From Verrucomicrobiota bacterium (GTDB taxonomy: Bacteria; Verrucomicrobiota; Verrucomicrobiia; Opitutales; Intestinicryptomonadaceae), in NCBI GenBank assembly GCA_023450935.1, contig JAEXGH010000021.1, forward strand, positions 1-23,820: a stretch of DNA of 23,820 nt, in the 5' to 3' direction. A program made the position numbers and the translations under genes. The notes below the pieces were generated by a model, which was not told where the DNA came from, ran no database searches, and saw only the letters and a program-made list of their open reading frames with translations. Below are positions 1-8,388 of the stretch, in pieces. How positions within the stretch are numbered: the stretch's first letter is position 1; each line of letters starts with the position of its first letter.

Positions 1-61
<61 letters not shown>

Positions 62-443
62 AAACCGCGCAACGCAAGACGCCGTTTCCGCGCGGGAAAC
101 GGGCTTCAAAGCAGTCATTGCGGACATTTTAATCATTTTTATACCCCTGTTTTTACAAGACACACCACGGCGTCTTTAGGAGAAGTTCAACACACAACTT
201 TCTAAATTGCAAGCGTTTTTTTGAGGCGGAACATTGCGCGGGGTGGGAACAACCAATTCAAGCTTCGGTCATTTGCGGGCGTGCGGGCGGCGTTTGATTT
301 CGGCAACCGCTTTCGTGTTTCGCGTAGGTATCGGGCGGTAGGCTTGCAATGGGCGGGCAAAATTCAACTGCGCCGCATTCGGGGACAAAAAAAGATTGGC
401 AAAGCCAATCCACATCTGCGCGTTTAGAATGAAAAAGTAAAAA
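62..443. other. Gene-free stretch left of tRNA-Cys
   Basis: I see no convincing gene here. The only open frames (about 68 codons plus, about 80 codons minus) have no recognisable protein pattern, and one of them runs through the tRNA. The region contains an 8-bp stem-loop at 82-102 (CCGTTTCC / GGAAACGG, 5-base loop) without a T-tract. It also contains the tRNA terminator listed separately at 387-410. Confidence 0.5.
387..410 (-). terminator. Intrinsic terminator of tRNA-Cys
   Basis: Read on the minus strand this is a perfect 7-bp stem, GATTGGC / GCCAATC, with a 3-base loop, followed directly by seven T residues. It lies 34 bases downstream of the tRNA 3' end and is correctly oriented to end that transcript. 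Confidence 0.75.
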
Positions 444-514
444 AGGCGTGGATCGGAATCGAACCGATGATGAAGCTTTTGCAGAGCCTTGCCTTACCAC
501 TTGGCTACCACGCC
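444..514 (-). tRNA. tRNA-Cys(GCA)
   Basis: On the minus strand the sequence folds as a full cloverleaf. The acceptor stem is GGCGTGG / CCACGCC. The D-arm is GCC...GGC with the GG of the loop in TGGTAA. The anticodon stem AGGCT / AGCTT (one G-T pair) encloses the loop CTGCAAA, which gives anticodon GCA (complement at 480-482). The T-arm is ATCGG / CCGAT with loop TTCGATT. The discriminator base is U, the known identity base of cysteine tRNA. CCA is not encoded and is presumably added after transcription. It follows prmC by 110 bases but has its own promoter and terminator. Confidence 0.96.
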
Positions 515-532
515 GTAAAATATAAAGCGCAG

Positions 533-561
533 ATTAGAATTTATATTCTCGCCCATTGCAA
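533..561 (-). promoter_or_regulatory. Sigma70-type promoter of tRNA-Cys
   Basis: On the minus strand a -35 element TTGCAA (556-561) and a -10 element TCTAAT (533-538) are separated by 17 bases. Transcription would begin about 10 bases before the tRNA 5' end at 514. The match and position fit a dedicated tRNA promoter. Confidence 0.6.
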
Positions 562-624
562 GACAATTTTTCGCCCTTTTTGTTTTTTTCGGAGCGCGAC
601 GCATTTTGGCGGGTGCGCAGGCGG

Positions 625-1458
625 CTACATTTGGCAGAAAACAAAGCGCGGACGCCCGTTGAGGTCTTTTAGCGGCTCTATTTTTTTGTATGTTTGCGAA
701 AATTCCGCAGCCAGTTTTTCGGGGTGGTCTATTCCGCATTCGCAGGCTACAAGTCCGCCCGAATTGAGAAATTTGGGGGCGGCGGCGAGAATTTTACGCA
801 GGTCGGCAATACCGTCGGAGTCGGAGCGCAGGGCGTTTAGAGGTTCGAAGTCGCGCACTTCGGGCTGGGCGGATTCGACTTCGGAATCGGAAAGATACGG
901 CGGATTCGAGACGATGAGGTCGAACTTTCCCGAGACGTTTGCAAACCAGTCGGACTGCGAAAACTCCACGTCCAAGCCGAGGGCGGCGGCGTTTTCGCGC
1001 GCAAGCGAAAGAGCGGCTTCGGAAATATCGACACCCGAAACGCGCGCTTCGGGAAAGCGGTTTTTCAGCGCGAGCGAAACCGCACCCGTGCCCACGCCAA
1101 GCTCCAGAACGGTTTGGGGGGCTGCGGCGGAAAAGCGTTCGGCAAGAAGCTCGCAAAGGTATTCGGTCTCGGGACGCGGAATGAGGGCGCGGGAATCGCA
1201 CTTGAGGGAGATTCCGAAGAAGTCGGTTTTGCCCAAGATGTATTGAAGAGGCTCGCGGCGGGCGCGGCGGCGGACGAAATCGCGGCAACGGTCGAGCGTT
1301 GCGCCCGTGAGGGGTTCGTCAAAACGCAAAAAAAGCTCCAACCGTTTACAGCCGAGAGCGTCGGCAAGAATAAGCTGGGCGTCGAGTTTGGCGTCGGGAA
1401 CGCCCCTGCTTTGGAAGTAGGCGGTTGTTTTGTCGAGGATTTCGAGAATTGTTTGCAC
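625..1458 (-). CDS. prmC: Peptide chain release factor N5-glutamine methyltransferase PrmC
   Basis: This 277-residue protein of the HemK/PrmC family methylates the glutamine of the GGQ motif of release factors, using S-adenosylmethionine, in the cytoplasm. The N-terminal helical release-factor-binding domain covers about residues 1-95. The SAM-binding motif I, LELGVGTGA, is at 118-126, and the diagnostic NPPY active-site motif that binds the substrate glutamine is at 185-188. Length is normal for the family. The start is GTG at 1456-1458, one base after the prfA stop codon, so the two genes form the classic prfA-prmC pair in which the enzyme is made with its substrate. No strong Shine-Dalgarno sequence precedes it, which fits translational coupling. 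The identification is secure. Confidence 0.96.
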   Translation of the reverse strand: MQTILEILDKTTAYFQSRGVPDAKLDAQLILADALGCKRLELFLRFDEPLTGATLDRCRDFVRRRARREPLQYILGKTDFFGISLKCDSRALIPRPETEYLCELLAERFSAAAPQTVLELGVGTGAVSLALKNRFPEARVSGVDISEAALSLARENAAALGLDVEFSQSDWFANVSGKFDLIVSNPPYLSDSEVESAQPEVRDFEPLNALRSDSDGIADLRKILAAAPKFLNSGGLVACECGIDHPEKLAAEFSQTYKKIEPLKDLNGRPRFVFCQM

Positions 1459-1459
1459 G

Positions 1460-2536
1460 TTATTTTGTCAGCTGCTGAATGCGCTGGGCGTAGTCGGCGT
1501 CTTCAAGGGCGCGAATCATCTCCTCTATTTCGCCGTCCATAAACTGGGGGAGCGAGTGGAGGGTAAGCCCTATGCGGTGGTCGGTAACGCGGCTTTGGGG
1601 AAAATTGTAGGTGCGTATGCGTTCCGAACGGTCTCCGCTGCCGATTTGTTCGCGGCGGCTCTGCGCGTATTTGTCGTGTTCTTCGCGCTGTTTCATCTCA
1701 AGCAGGCGCGAGCGCAGAACTTTGAGCGCCTTTGTTTTATTTTTAAGCTGCGAGCGTTCGTCGGCACATTTGACAATCATTCCCGTGGGTTTGTGCAAAA
1801 TCTGGACGGCGGAGTCGGTAGTATTGACGCCTTGCCCGCCGGGGCCGCTTGCGCGCGCGATGGAAATTTCGATGTCCTGAGGGTCGATGTGGATATCGAC
1901 TTCCTCCGCCTCGGGCAGAACCGCCACTGTTGCCGCCGAGGTATGGATACGCCCCTGCGCTTCCGTGACGGGAACGCGCTGGACGCGGTGCGTGCCGCTC
2001 TCGTATTTCATGGAGCGGTAGACGTCGCTGCCCGACATCAAAAAACAGATTTCCTTGAAGCCGCCCGAAGCGGACTCGCTGGAGCTGAGATTTTCGATTT
2101 TCCAGCCCTTGCCGTCGGCGTAGCGGCAATACATTCTGTAGAGGTCGGCGGCGAAAAGCGAGGCTTCGTCGCCGCCCGTGCCCGCGCGTATTTCCACAAC
2201 GGTGTTGCGGGAGTCGGTGGGGTCGGTGGGAATCATCATCTTGAGGATTTCGTTTTTAAGCGGCTCTATTTTCGCCCTAAGTTCGTTCAAATCCTCCTTT
2301 GCAAGCTCCACAAATTCGGGGTCGGCGTTTTCGGCGATAATCTGCTCGTTTTCGGCAATCTGGCTTTCGACCGATTCAAGCGATTGGTATGTTTCCTTGA
2401 GTTTGGTGAGGTTTTGGTGCTCGCGCGAGATTGCGCTTGCCGAACGCTGGTCGTTGTAAAAATCGGGCGCGCTCATTTTTTCGTCGAGCGCCTTGAGCCG
2501 AACCAAAAAGGGATCGAGTGGGGGTATGCCTTCCAT
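1460..2536 (-). CDS. prfA: Peptide chain release factor 1 (RF1)
   Basis: This 358-residue class I release factor recognises UAA and UAG in the ribosomal A site and triggers peptide release. The peptidyl-tRNA hydrolysis motif GGQ is at residues 233-235. The stop-codon recognition tripeptide is PVT at 189-191, within a segment closely like the PAT segment of known RF1 proteins. RF2 would have SPF there, so this is RF1 rather than RF2. The N-terminal coiled region, residues about 10-100, is normal. The start ATG is preceded by AGGA at a slightly long spacing. The gene is first in the prfA-prmC pair and is transcribed away from nadC, with a candidate promoter overlapping the nadC end. Length is typical. 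Confidence 0.97.
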   Translation of the reverse strand: MEGIPPLDPFLVRLKALDEKMSAPDFYNDQRSASAISREHQNLTKLKETYQSLESVESQIAENEQIIAENADPEFVELAKEDLNELRAKIEPLKNEILKMMIPTDPTDSRNTVVEIRAGTGGDEASLFAADLYRMYCRYADGKGWKIENLSSSESASGGFKEICFLMSGSDVYRSMKYESGTHRVQRVPVTEAQGRIHTSAATVAVLPEAEEVDIHIDPQDIEISIARASGPGGQGVNTTDSAVQILHKPTGMIVKCADERSQLKNKTKALKVLRSRLLEMKQREEHDKYAQSRREQIGSGDRSERIRTYNFPQSRVTDHRIGLTLHSLPQFMDGEIEEMIRALEDADYAQRIQQLTK

Positions 2537-2576
2537 AGCGTTTAAATCCTACAAATTACTTGAAAATTCTATTGCA

Positions 2577-2606
2577 AATACAGAACGAACGCTCGCTAAC
2601 TGTCAA
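2577..2606 (-). promoter_or_regulatory. Candidate promoter of prfA-prmC
   Basis: On the minus strand a perfect -35 TTGACA (2601-2606) overlaps the last codons of nadC. After an 18-base spacer there is a -10-like TGTATT (2577-2582). An alternative -10, TAGAAT, lies 11 bases further. It could give prfA-prmC expression independent of nadC. Only the -35 is a strong match. Confidence 0.4.
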
Positions 2607-3531
2607 GCCCTATGTCAATCCAGCGGCTTGAATGCACGGGAGCTGCGGTGGAAACGAAGTCGGGCGCGATTTCCGCGATTTCGGGAAGCGTCTGCAGCGT
2701 AACCTGCCCCGAAACTTCAACCCAAGCGCGCTCGCCGATGAATTCGACCGCCTTGCGCATATCGGCAAACGAAAAGTTGTCGAGCATTATCACGTCGGCA
2801 CGCGCCTCCAACACGGGCGCGATTTGCTCGAGGGAGTCTACCTCCACTTCCACGGCGACGTTCGGATTCTTCGCCCGCGCCGCGCGAACCGCCTCGGCCA
2901 AGCGTTCGCCCTTTGCGGCATGGGCGGCGGCAAGATGGTTGTCTTTAAGCATAACGCGGTCGAACAAGCCGATTCTATGGTTGTATCCGCCGCCGCAGGC
3001 AAACGCGTATTTTTCGAGAACGCGCAGCCCCGGAGTCGTCTTTCGGGTATCGAGCAAAACGGTTTTGCCGTTTTGAAGGAGTTCGGCGTATGAGTATGTT
3101 GCCGTTGCCACTCCCGAAAGGCGTTGCAGAAAGTTGAGCATAATACGTTCCGCCTGAAGCATAATGCGCGCGGAGCCCGAGAATTCGCCCAAGACCGCCC
3201 CCCTGCCTACGCGCGCGCCGTCTTCGACAAACGGCTCAAACGAAAGACGCTCGCCGTCGGCGTATGAGGAATACACGTCCATTATTATCGGAATGAGTTT
3301 CATTCCGCAGACCGACATTTCGTTGCGCGCAACAAGGCGCGCCTTCGTCTGGATTTTCGGCGTAAGCGACATCGTCGTGATGTCGGCCGCCACTGCGGGA
3401 ACGGCCTTCAACCCCGCCCCCTCCACGTCTTCGGCGCGCGCGGTTTCGACCAGTCCGCGCAGGTATTTTTCGTCGAGTTCCTCCCACTTCAGCCTTCTGC
3501 GCAGGTGCGATGCAAATTTTTGCGGTTTCAT
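2596..3531 (-). CDS. nadC: Nicotinate-nucleotide pyrophosphorylase (quinolinate phosphoribosyltransferase)
   Basis: This 311-residue enzyme converts quinolinate and PRPP to nicotinate mononucleotide, CO2 and pyrophosphate in de novo NAD synthesis. Family signatures are plain: ERIMLNFLQRLSGVAT at residues 128-143, DTRKTTPGLR at 161-170, GGGYNHR at 180-186 and KDNH at 196-199. Further on are the EVEVDSLEQ, IMLDNF and EVSGQV strands of the barrel, which bind quinolinate and phosphate. It is slightly longer than many family members because of an N-terminal extension of about 20 residues. Its ATG lies one base after the stop of the upstream phosphatase gene, so the two are co-transcribed. nadA and nadB are not in the window. 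Confidence 0.96.
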   Translation of the reverse strand: MKPQKFASHLRRRLKWEELDEKYLRGLVETARAEDVEGAGLKAVPAVAADITTMSLTPKIQTKARLVARNEMSVCGMKLIPIIMDVYSSYADGERLSFEPFVEDGARVGRGAVLGEFSGSARIMLQAERIMLNFLQRLSGVATATYSYAELLQNGKTVLLDTRKTTPGLRVLEKYAFACGGGYNHRIGLFDRVMLKDNHLAAAHAAKGERLAEAVRAARAKNPNVAVEVEVDSLEQIAPVLEARADVIMLDNFSFADMRKAVEFIGERAWVEVSGQVTLQTLPEIAEIAPDFVSTAAPVHSSRWIDIGLDS

Positions 3532-3532
3532 A

Positions 3533-4285
3533 TTACGAAATTAAAAACTCCTCTTTTGCCGCCGACTGTATTGCGACTTTCAGCGGCTTTTCCTTTGTCG
3601 CCATAGAAACTACTTTGCACGGACGACCTAGCGATTTCATCAACGCCATTCCGCCCGCAACGTCCCACAAATAAAGGCCCTTTTCACAGTAGGAATCGGC
3701 TCGACCCGCGGCAACCCACGCCATTGCAAGCGCGGCGCTGCCCATCATGCGCACCTTCTTGAATTTTTGCGCGTTCAGCAAAAAGCACTTTATACTTTCG
3801 TCCTCCAAATTTGTAGCGGAGGGAAAACCGGACATCAAAACCGCCTGAGAAACTTCTTCCGCCCAGACGGGCTTTACTTCGACGCCGTTGATTGTGAAGG
3901 GAAGACCGTCGCCGCCAGCGAAAATTTCGCCGCGGGTGAAGTCGTATACAACGCCCACAACGGGCTCGAACCCGCGCATAAGACCGATACTGACGCATAC
4001 TCCGGGCATTCCGCGCAGGAAATTGTATGTGCCGTCGATGGGGTCTACAACCCAGTAGAGGTTGCCGCTTTGAACTACGGAAAAATCTCCGCCGAGCTCT
4101 TCGCCCAAAACGGGATAACCCGTGTTGGAGAGAAGCTCGCGTATAAAGACTTCGCTTTCAATATCCTCCTGAAGCTTGACGTCCTTGCCGGCGTCGGAAT
4201 TGACGCGCCGCTGAACTATTCCGTTGAGGCGGTCGCCAGCAAGCCGCGCGACGTTGACGGCAGTTTGAAGTAATTGCTTGTTCAT
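3533..4285 (-). CDS. Inositol monophosphatase family protein
   Basis: This 250-residue cytoplasmic phosphatase belongs to the Mg2+-dependent, lithium-sensitive FIG superfamily. The metal-binding motifs are complete: GEE at residues 61-63, DPIDGTYNF at 81-89 and WDVAGG at 207-212. These place it with the inositol-1-monophosphatase/SuhB group. The true substrate could be inositol phosphate, 3'-phosphoadenosine phosphate, histidinol phosphate or another sugar phosphate, and sequence alone does not decide. It is the first gene of a pair with nadC, with a one-base gap. Upstream lie 176 bases shared with the greA terminator. Length is normal and there is no signal peptide. The family is certain but the substrate is not. 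Confidence 0.92.
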   Translation of the reverse strand: MNKQLLQTAVNVARLAGDRLNGIVQRRVNSDAGKDVKLQEDIESEVFIRELLSNTGYPVLGEELGGDFSVVQSGNLYWVVDPIDGTYNFLRGMPGVCVSIGLMRGFEPVVGVVYDFTRGEIFAGGDGLPFTINGVEVKPVWAEEVSQAVLMSGFPSATNLEDESIKCFLLNAQKFKKVRMMGSAALAMAWVAAGRADSYCEKGLYLWDVAGGMALMKSLGRPCKVVSMATKEKPLKVAIQSAAKEEFLIS

Positions 4286-4400
4286 GGGCGGAATATGCTT
4301 CCGTTTTCGCCGTTTTTTACAAGCTTTTTATTTGCGCCGCGCGCGCGGCAACTGCGCGCTGTTTTTATTGTATTTGTTTTGACGCGTGTTTTTTGGAAAC

Positions 4401-4435
4401 AAAAAAAAACGCGCCGCGGATTCGTCGCGGCGCGC
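4401..4435 (-). terminator. Intrinsic terminator of greA
   Basis: On the minus strand a perfect 9-bp GC-rich stem, CGCGCCGCG / CGCGGCGCG, with a 7-base loop is followed by nine T residues. It starts 27 bases after the greA stop codon. It separates greA from the phosphatase-nadC transcript. Confidence 0.9.
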
Positions 4436-4461
4436 AAAATATCGGGATTGTCCGAAAACTA

Positions 4462-6588
4462 CTACTTATTGAGGTGCGATTCGATGAACGCCTTGCCGTT
4501 TGGGTCGTCGATAAAGCGGCTGAAGCTTTCGATTGTCCAGCGGGTAATGTGGTTGTCGATGTTTGTTTCGACTGTATCGCCCGCCTTTTTGTCCATAAGA
4601 GCCTGCGCCAACGGAGTCTGGTAGGAGTAGATTTTCTTGGAAGTATCGCTGTCCCACGCCCCCAAAATGGTGCAGACATGGAGTTCGCCGTTCTCGTTCT
4701 TGAGGGTAACGATTGTTCCGATTCCCACCTTGTTTGCGGGCGTTGTATTGAAGTCGAAAACTTCCGCCATGCGGATGTCTTTTTCAAGCTGCGCGCGCTG
4801 CGCGGTGAGAAGTTCGTCGCGTTCTCTCGCCATTTTGTATTCCGAGTTTTCGCGCAAGTCGCCGAGTTCGCGGGCGGCTTCGATTGCCAGTTTGCTGGCG
4901 GGCAGCTCCACCTTGACCAACTTTTCCAGCTCTTCGCGCTTCTTGTTGAGACTCCATTCCGAAACAAACAGGCGTTCGCGCTGCGACGACGTTTTTACCA
5001 GACTCTGGACTTTCGGATAGAGGTTGATTATGCGGGAGAGTATCGATTTCTTGGAAAGTTCCTCGAAGCCCTGATTGAGCAAAAGCGTTTTCGCCAAGTC
5101 GCGCGCCGTTTCAAGCGTGGAGCCGTTGAGCATCTCCTTGATGAGGCTGCCGTCTTCGGAAAGCACTTCTGCAAGCGGTATTTTTGCCGTGGAAACTACC
5201 GTTTCGCGCTGGAGGGCTTCGTTGTCGATTGCCGAAAGCATTGCGCTGAGGAGGTTCTCGTTGATGAGGTTTTCTAGTATATTTCTATACTTTGTTTCGT
5301 TTCTGTTTTTAACGACCCACAAAATAAGCGAACCGTTTAGCGTCTTTTCCTTGAGCCACGTTTCGAAATTGTTTTTTAGCAAATCGTGCGAAGAACCGTT
5401 GCCGTCGTCTTCAAACGCGTAGCCCTTGACCACTTTCGATTCCTTGTTGGAATCCCACTTCAAAAGGAAGTCTACGCACTCTTTTGTGAAACGACCTTCG
5501 CTGGATTTCAAAAGCGAGAGCGTGGTATCGCGCCAATGTTTGCCTTCGATACGCGCCAAGAGGTCGAGGAAGCGGGCAAGATACATTGTAGGAAGGTTCT
5601 TTGCAAGATTATTAAGCCCATCTTTGGGGTTCTTTTCCACTATGTCCTTGATGATGTCTTTACTGCGAGGTTCGATTTCCTCGACTTTGCTCTCTTCAAA
5701 ATCGACGTCCTTTTCGCCTTCGCGCGACTGCTCGTTGATGTAGCGAATGAGGTCGTTTCTAATCCAGATGCCGCGCAGACGGTCGGCGTCGTTGAGCGCG
5801 CGCGAGGACTTTTTGACCGACTCGGTAAGTTCGTCCCTTATCTGGACGAGTTTTCCCCTGATTTCGTCGTTGCCTGCCGGAACGCTTGCCTCGGCGGATT
5901 CGTCGTTTTTGCGTTTGTTGCCGGTTGCGGTTTCGAAAAGCTTTTCGGCAAGGACAATCTTCTTCTTCGGCTCTCTGTTTGCAAAATATTCGGTGAGGAT
6001 TTCCTCTTCGGGAGACATTGCCTTGTCTTCGTCGCGCAGGACGTAGTAGTCATTCTTGGTTTTGGGGCACTCCACGATGGGATTGCGGACAAGCTCCTCC
6101 TTCGTTTTATTCCACCACTTTCTGTATTCGCGCTCCGCCTTTTTGTTGATTTCGGCAAAGTCCTTTTCAGGGAGGTTTCTGTTGTTTATAGGGCTGTATC
6201 CGAAAAGCTGTTTGAAAGTGTTTTCAAGCTCAATCGCGCTTGCGGAACGGTCGATTTTGTTGCGGTCAATGTAATTGACAACAAAATCTCCGCCTTTTTT
6301 CATTTCCTCCTGTAGAGCGGGAAGATCGGTGCGGTAGCGGACGATAATGTTGTCGGGTTCGAGTATTTCGAGCTTGTCCACGCAGAACGCGGGGTCCATC
6401 AGGTGTCCGGGTTTTCCCTCAAAATTTATTGTGAGCTTTCCGGAGGATTTGTCGTATGAAACGATTTTACCAAAACCCCAACTGCTGTGCATACAGAAAG
6501 CTCCGTCTTTCATGGCTTCAAGCCTGTCCCTTTTGGACGCCAAGCGCGGATTCTTCTTTATGATGTTATTTATTTCTTCGGAATTCAT
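4462..6588 (-). CDS. greA: Giant GreA-type transcript cleavage/elongation factor
   Basis: GreA acts in the secondary channel of RNA polymerase and stimulates cleavage of backtracked RNA. Here a standard GreA module forms only the last ~150 residues. The coiled-coil tip motif GDLRENSEY carries the acidic residues needed for cleavage, and the C-terminal polymerase-binding domain follows. About 550 residues precede it. They begin with a possible small beta-barrel around WGFGKIVSYD, then a charged, helix-rich region without a family I can name. Ordinary GreA is about 158 residues. Chlamydial GreA is about 715, so the long form is a PVC-type architecture. The frame is open to an ATG at 6630 (722 residues), but I choose the ATG at 6588 (708 residues) because the longer start would abut the divergent rsmB start and leave no promoter space. 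A strong terminator follows the gene. Confidence 0.88.
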   Translation of the reverse strand: MNSEEINNIIKKNPRLASKRDRLEAMKDGAFCMHSSWGFGKIVSYDKSSGKLTINFEGKPGHLMDPAFCVDKLEILEPDNIIVRYRTDLPALQEEMKKGGDFVVNYIDRNKIDRSASAIELENTFKQLFGYSPINNRNLPEKDFAEINKKAEREYRKWWNKTKEELVRNPIVECPKTKNDYYVLRDEDKAMSPEEEILTEYFANREPKKKIVLAEKLFETATGNKRKNDESAEASVPAGNDEIRGKLVQIRDELTESVKKSSRALNDADRLRGIWIRNDLIRYINEQSREGEKDVDFEESKVEEIEPRSKDIIKDIVEKNPKDGLNNLAKNLPTMYLARFLDLLARIEGKHWRDTTLSLLKSSEGRFTKECVDFLLKWDSNKESKVVKGYAFEDDGNGSSHDLLKNNFETWLKEKTLNGSLILWVVKNRNETKYRNILENLINENLLSAMLSAIDNEALQRETVVSTAKIPLAEVLSEDGSLIKEMLNGSTLETARDLAKTLLLNQGFEELSKKSILSRIINLYPKVQSLVKTSSQRERLFVSEWSLNKKREELEKLVKVELPASKLAIEAARELGDLRENSEYKMARERDELLTAQRAQLEKDIRMAEVFDFNTTPANKVGIGTIVTLKNENGELHVCTILGAWDSDTSKKIYSYQTPLAQALMDKKAGDTVETNIDNHITRWTIESFSRFIDDPNGKAFIESHLNK

Positions 6589-6599
6589 ATTTATTTGTC

Positions 6600-6627
6600 T
6601 TGAACTTTGTTTTTCAACCCTTATAGA
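6600..6627 (+). promoter_or_regulatory. Candidate rsmB promoter in greA-rsmB divergent region
   Basis: On the plus strand TTGAAC (6600-6605) and TATAGA (6622-6627) are 16 bases apart. They would place a transcription start about 10 bases before the rsmB ATG at 6645. They lie upstream of the preferred greA start. The complementary strand must hold the greA promoter, but I see no clear match for it. Confidence 0.4.
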
Positions 6628-6644
6628 CATTGCCGAATTTTTTT

Positions 6645-7961
6645 ATGGAGGATTCATCGCCATACCAAAATACCGCAGTCAAGATTATTGAAATATACGA
6701 CTCGAATCCGTCGAAAGCCGACGAAATCTTATCGGAACATTTTTTTGCGTCTATAAACAAGAGACCATTTCGGGGGATTTGTCAATTTATCTTTTTAACA
6801 GTTTTGCGGAATAAATTTTTGATAGAGCACACAATACAGTTGCTATCCAAAAAAAAACCGAAGTTTAAAATGCAGTGCCTGTTGAAGGCAGCCATTGCAG
6901 AACTAATTATTGCGGAAGATGATAAAAAACCGAAGGTAATTGACAGTTGGGTCGGATGGACAAAGAAAAACTTTTCCAAAGCAGAGGCGAACTTTGTAAA
7001 CGCAGTTTTACGAAGATGCCAAAAAACAATCGAAAAAATAAAGCTTTCGGGAGAATTGTCGGTAATTTACAGCATTCCTAACTGGTTGATTGAAAGATGG
7101 AAAACGTTTTTCGGAATTTCAAAAACAGGCGAAATTTTGGAGATTTTAAACAAACCTTCGGAAGTTTTTTTCAGAATGTCGCAAGACGAAGATGCAAAGC
7201 AAATTTTCAAAAGCTACTCGCAGTTTTTTTCGCCCTCTAAATTCGAAAATTTTTACAGGTTAAATTCGGGAAACTGGAAGAACGTAGTGTCCCTTTTGGA
7301 AACGGGATATTTTTATATTCAAGACCCTTCAACTTATTTCGCACCGAGCGCGCTGAAACCGCGCGCAGGCGGAAAATATCTCGACTTGTGCGCGTCCCCC
7401 GGGGGAAAATCACGCATAATTGCCGATTTAATAAAAAAGGACTTTCTGCAAAACCGAGAAAAATACGGCGCGGAGACTTTGGAAAAATCGCTGCTTGTTT
7501 CCGTGGACTTCGGCAACCGCATACGGAGATTGAAAGAAAATATGTTAAAAGTCGGGTTTATGGATTGCAAAGTTGTTGACTGCAATCTGCTGAAGGAGGA
7601 TTTAAAGCAAAAGTTGGAGGCGGCAGGTCTGCCTACGGCGTTCGACGGGGTTTTCATCGACGCGCCGTGTTCTAATACTGGCGTTTTGCGCAGGCGTCCG
7701 GACGCTCGCTACAGAATAAGCGAAAGCGACATTTCAAATTGCGCAGAAATTCAGAGGAGGCTTCTTGAAAAATATGCCGAATATGTAAAGAGTGGCGGAA
7801 CTTTGGTTTTCAGCACGTGTTCAATCGACGAAGAGGAAAACGCGAAAAATGCGGAGTATTTCTCAAAAAACAATCCAAAATGGACAATAACGGAATCTAA
7901 AACAATTCTTCCCGACAACGAAAACGACGGTTGCGGATTTTTCGCGGCTGTAAAAAGATAG
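6645..7961 (+). CDS. rsmB: 16S rRNA (cytosine-C5)-methyltransferase RsmB
   Basis: This is a SAM-dependent m5C methyltransferase of the RsmB/Sun type, which modifies C967 of 16S rRNA in E. coli. An N-terminal NusB-like helical RNA-binding domain covers about the first 135 residues, including the FVNAVLRR helix. The catalytic domain follows: SAM motif I LDLCASPGGK, motif IV DAPCSNTGVLRR, and motif VI STCSID with the nucleophilic cysteine. Both catalytic cysteines are present. The frame opens at 6630, and I prefer the ATG at 6645 (438 residues), which leaves room for divergent promoters. It is divergent from greA. Codon use is markedly A/T-rich compared with the nad, prf and atp genes. The NusB domain separates RsmB from the related RsmF and YebU enzymes. 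Confidence 0.92.
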   Translation: MEDSSPYQNTAVKIIEIYDSNPSKADEILSEHFFASINKRPFRGICQFIFLTVLRNKFLIEHTIQLLSKKKPKFKMQCLLKAAIAELIIAEDDKKPKVIDSWVGWTKKNFSKAEANFVNAVLRRCQKTIEKIKLSGELSVIYSIPNWLIERWKTFFGISKTGEILEILNKPSEVFFRMSQDEDAKQIFKSYSQFFSPSKFENFYRLNSGNWKNVVSLLETGYFYIQDPSTYFAPSALKPRAGGKYLDLCASPGGKSRIIADLIKKDFLQNREKYGAETLEKSLLVSVDFGNRIRRLKENMLKVGFMDCKVVDCNLLKEDLKQKLEAAGLPTAFDGVFIDAPCSNTGVLRRRPDARYRISESDISNCAEIQRRLLEKYAEYVKSGGTLVFSTCSIDEEENAKNAEYFSKNNPKWTITESKTILPDNENDGCGFFAAVKR

Positions 7962-8388
7962 TGTCATTACAAAACTCTACATAATATTTAGTGGAACCTT
8001 GTAGATTTTAGGTTTGTCGAAGAAACGGTGAAACATTTTCAGTATGTATGGGTGGGGTATTGTTAATTGAATGTTAAGGAAGTGTTGGAATATTATCAAA
8101 GTTTTGTTCGACATTTGTAAGTATGTAAACATCGCGCCAAAAACAACGGAATGCACATTAGTTATTAAGATGTTTTTATTTTATTTGTATCTAAAAATCA
8201 AATAGTTGTAATATTATTAAGAAATTTACAAAACGTAATAATAAGACTGAAGATATATATATAAAGAATAAATATATTTATAGGCAGAAACGAGCCGAAA
8301 ACACTTGCAATTTATTCGGGTTTGTATGACACTACCTACAAAGTATATTTACAGAATTTTCGAATCAGATATCACACAGGTTGCGCAA
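7962..8388. other. AT-rich intergenic region with possible promoter
   Basis: No gene is recognised here. The sequence is strongly A/T-rich, with a TATATATATA tract near 8254-8264. A weak plus-strand promoter candidate is TTGTAT (8185-8190), an 18-base spacer and TAATAT (8209-8214), but many such matches are expected in this composition. I found no terminator for rsmB and no convincing sigma54 element or riboswitch. The reading frame of the next gene is open back to a TTG at 8305, and the stretch 8305-8388 is counted here as untranslated. Confidence 0.4.

Noticed and set aside
221..500. Small open frames near the left end (68 and 80 codons)
   Set aside because: One overlaps the tRNA gene and neither shows a protein family pattern or ribosome-binding site.
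1430..2545. Long plus-strand open frame opposite prfA (371 codons)
   Set aside because: It is antisense to prfA, has low-complexity composition typical of mirrored GC-rich codons, and matches no protein pattern. prfA is certain.
4336..4372. Plus-strand hairpin with T-tract between the phosphatase gene and greA
   Set aside because: GC-repeat pairing followed by TGTTTTTATT could form a terminator, but no plus-strand gene precedes it.
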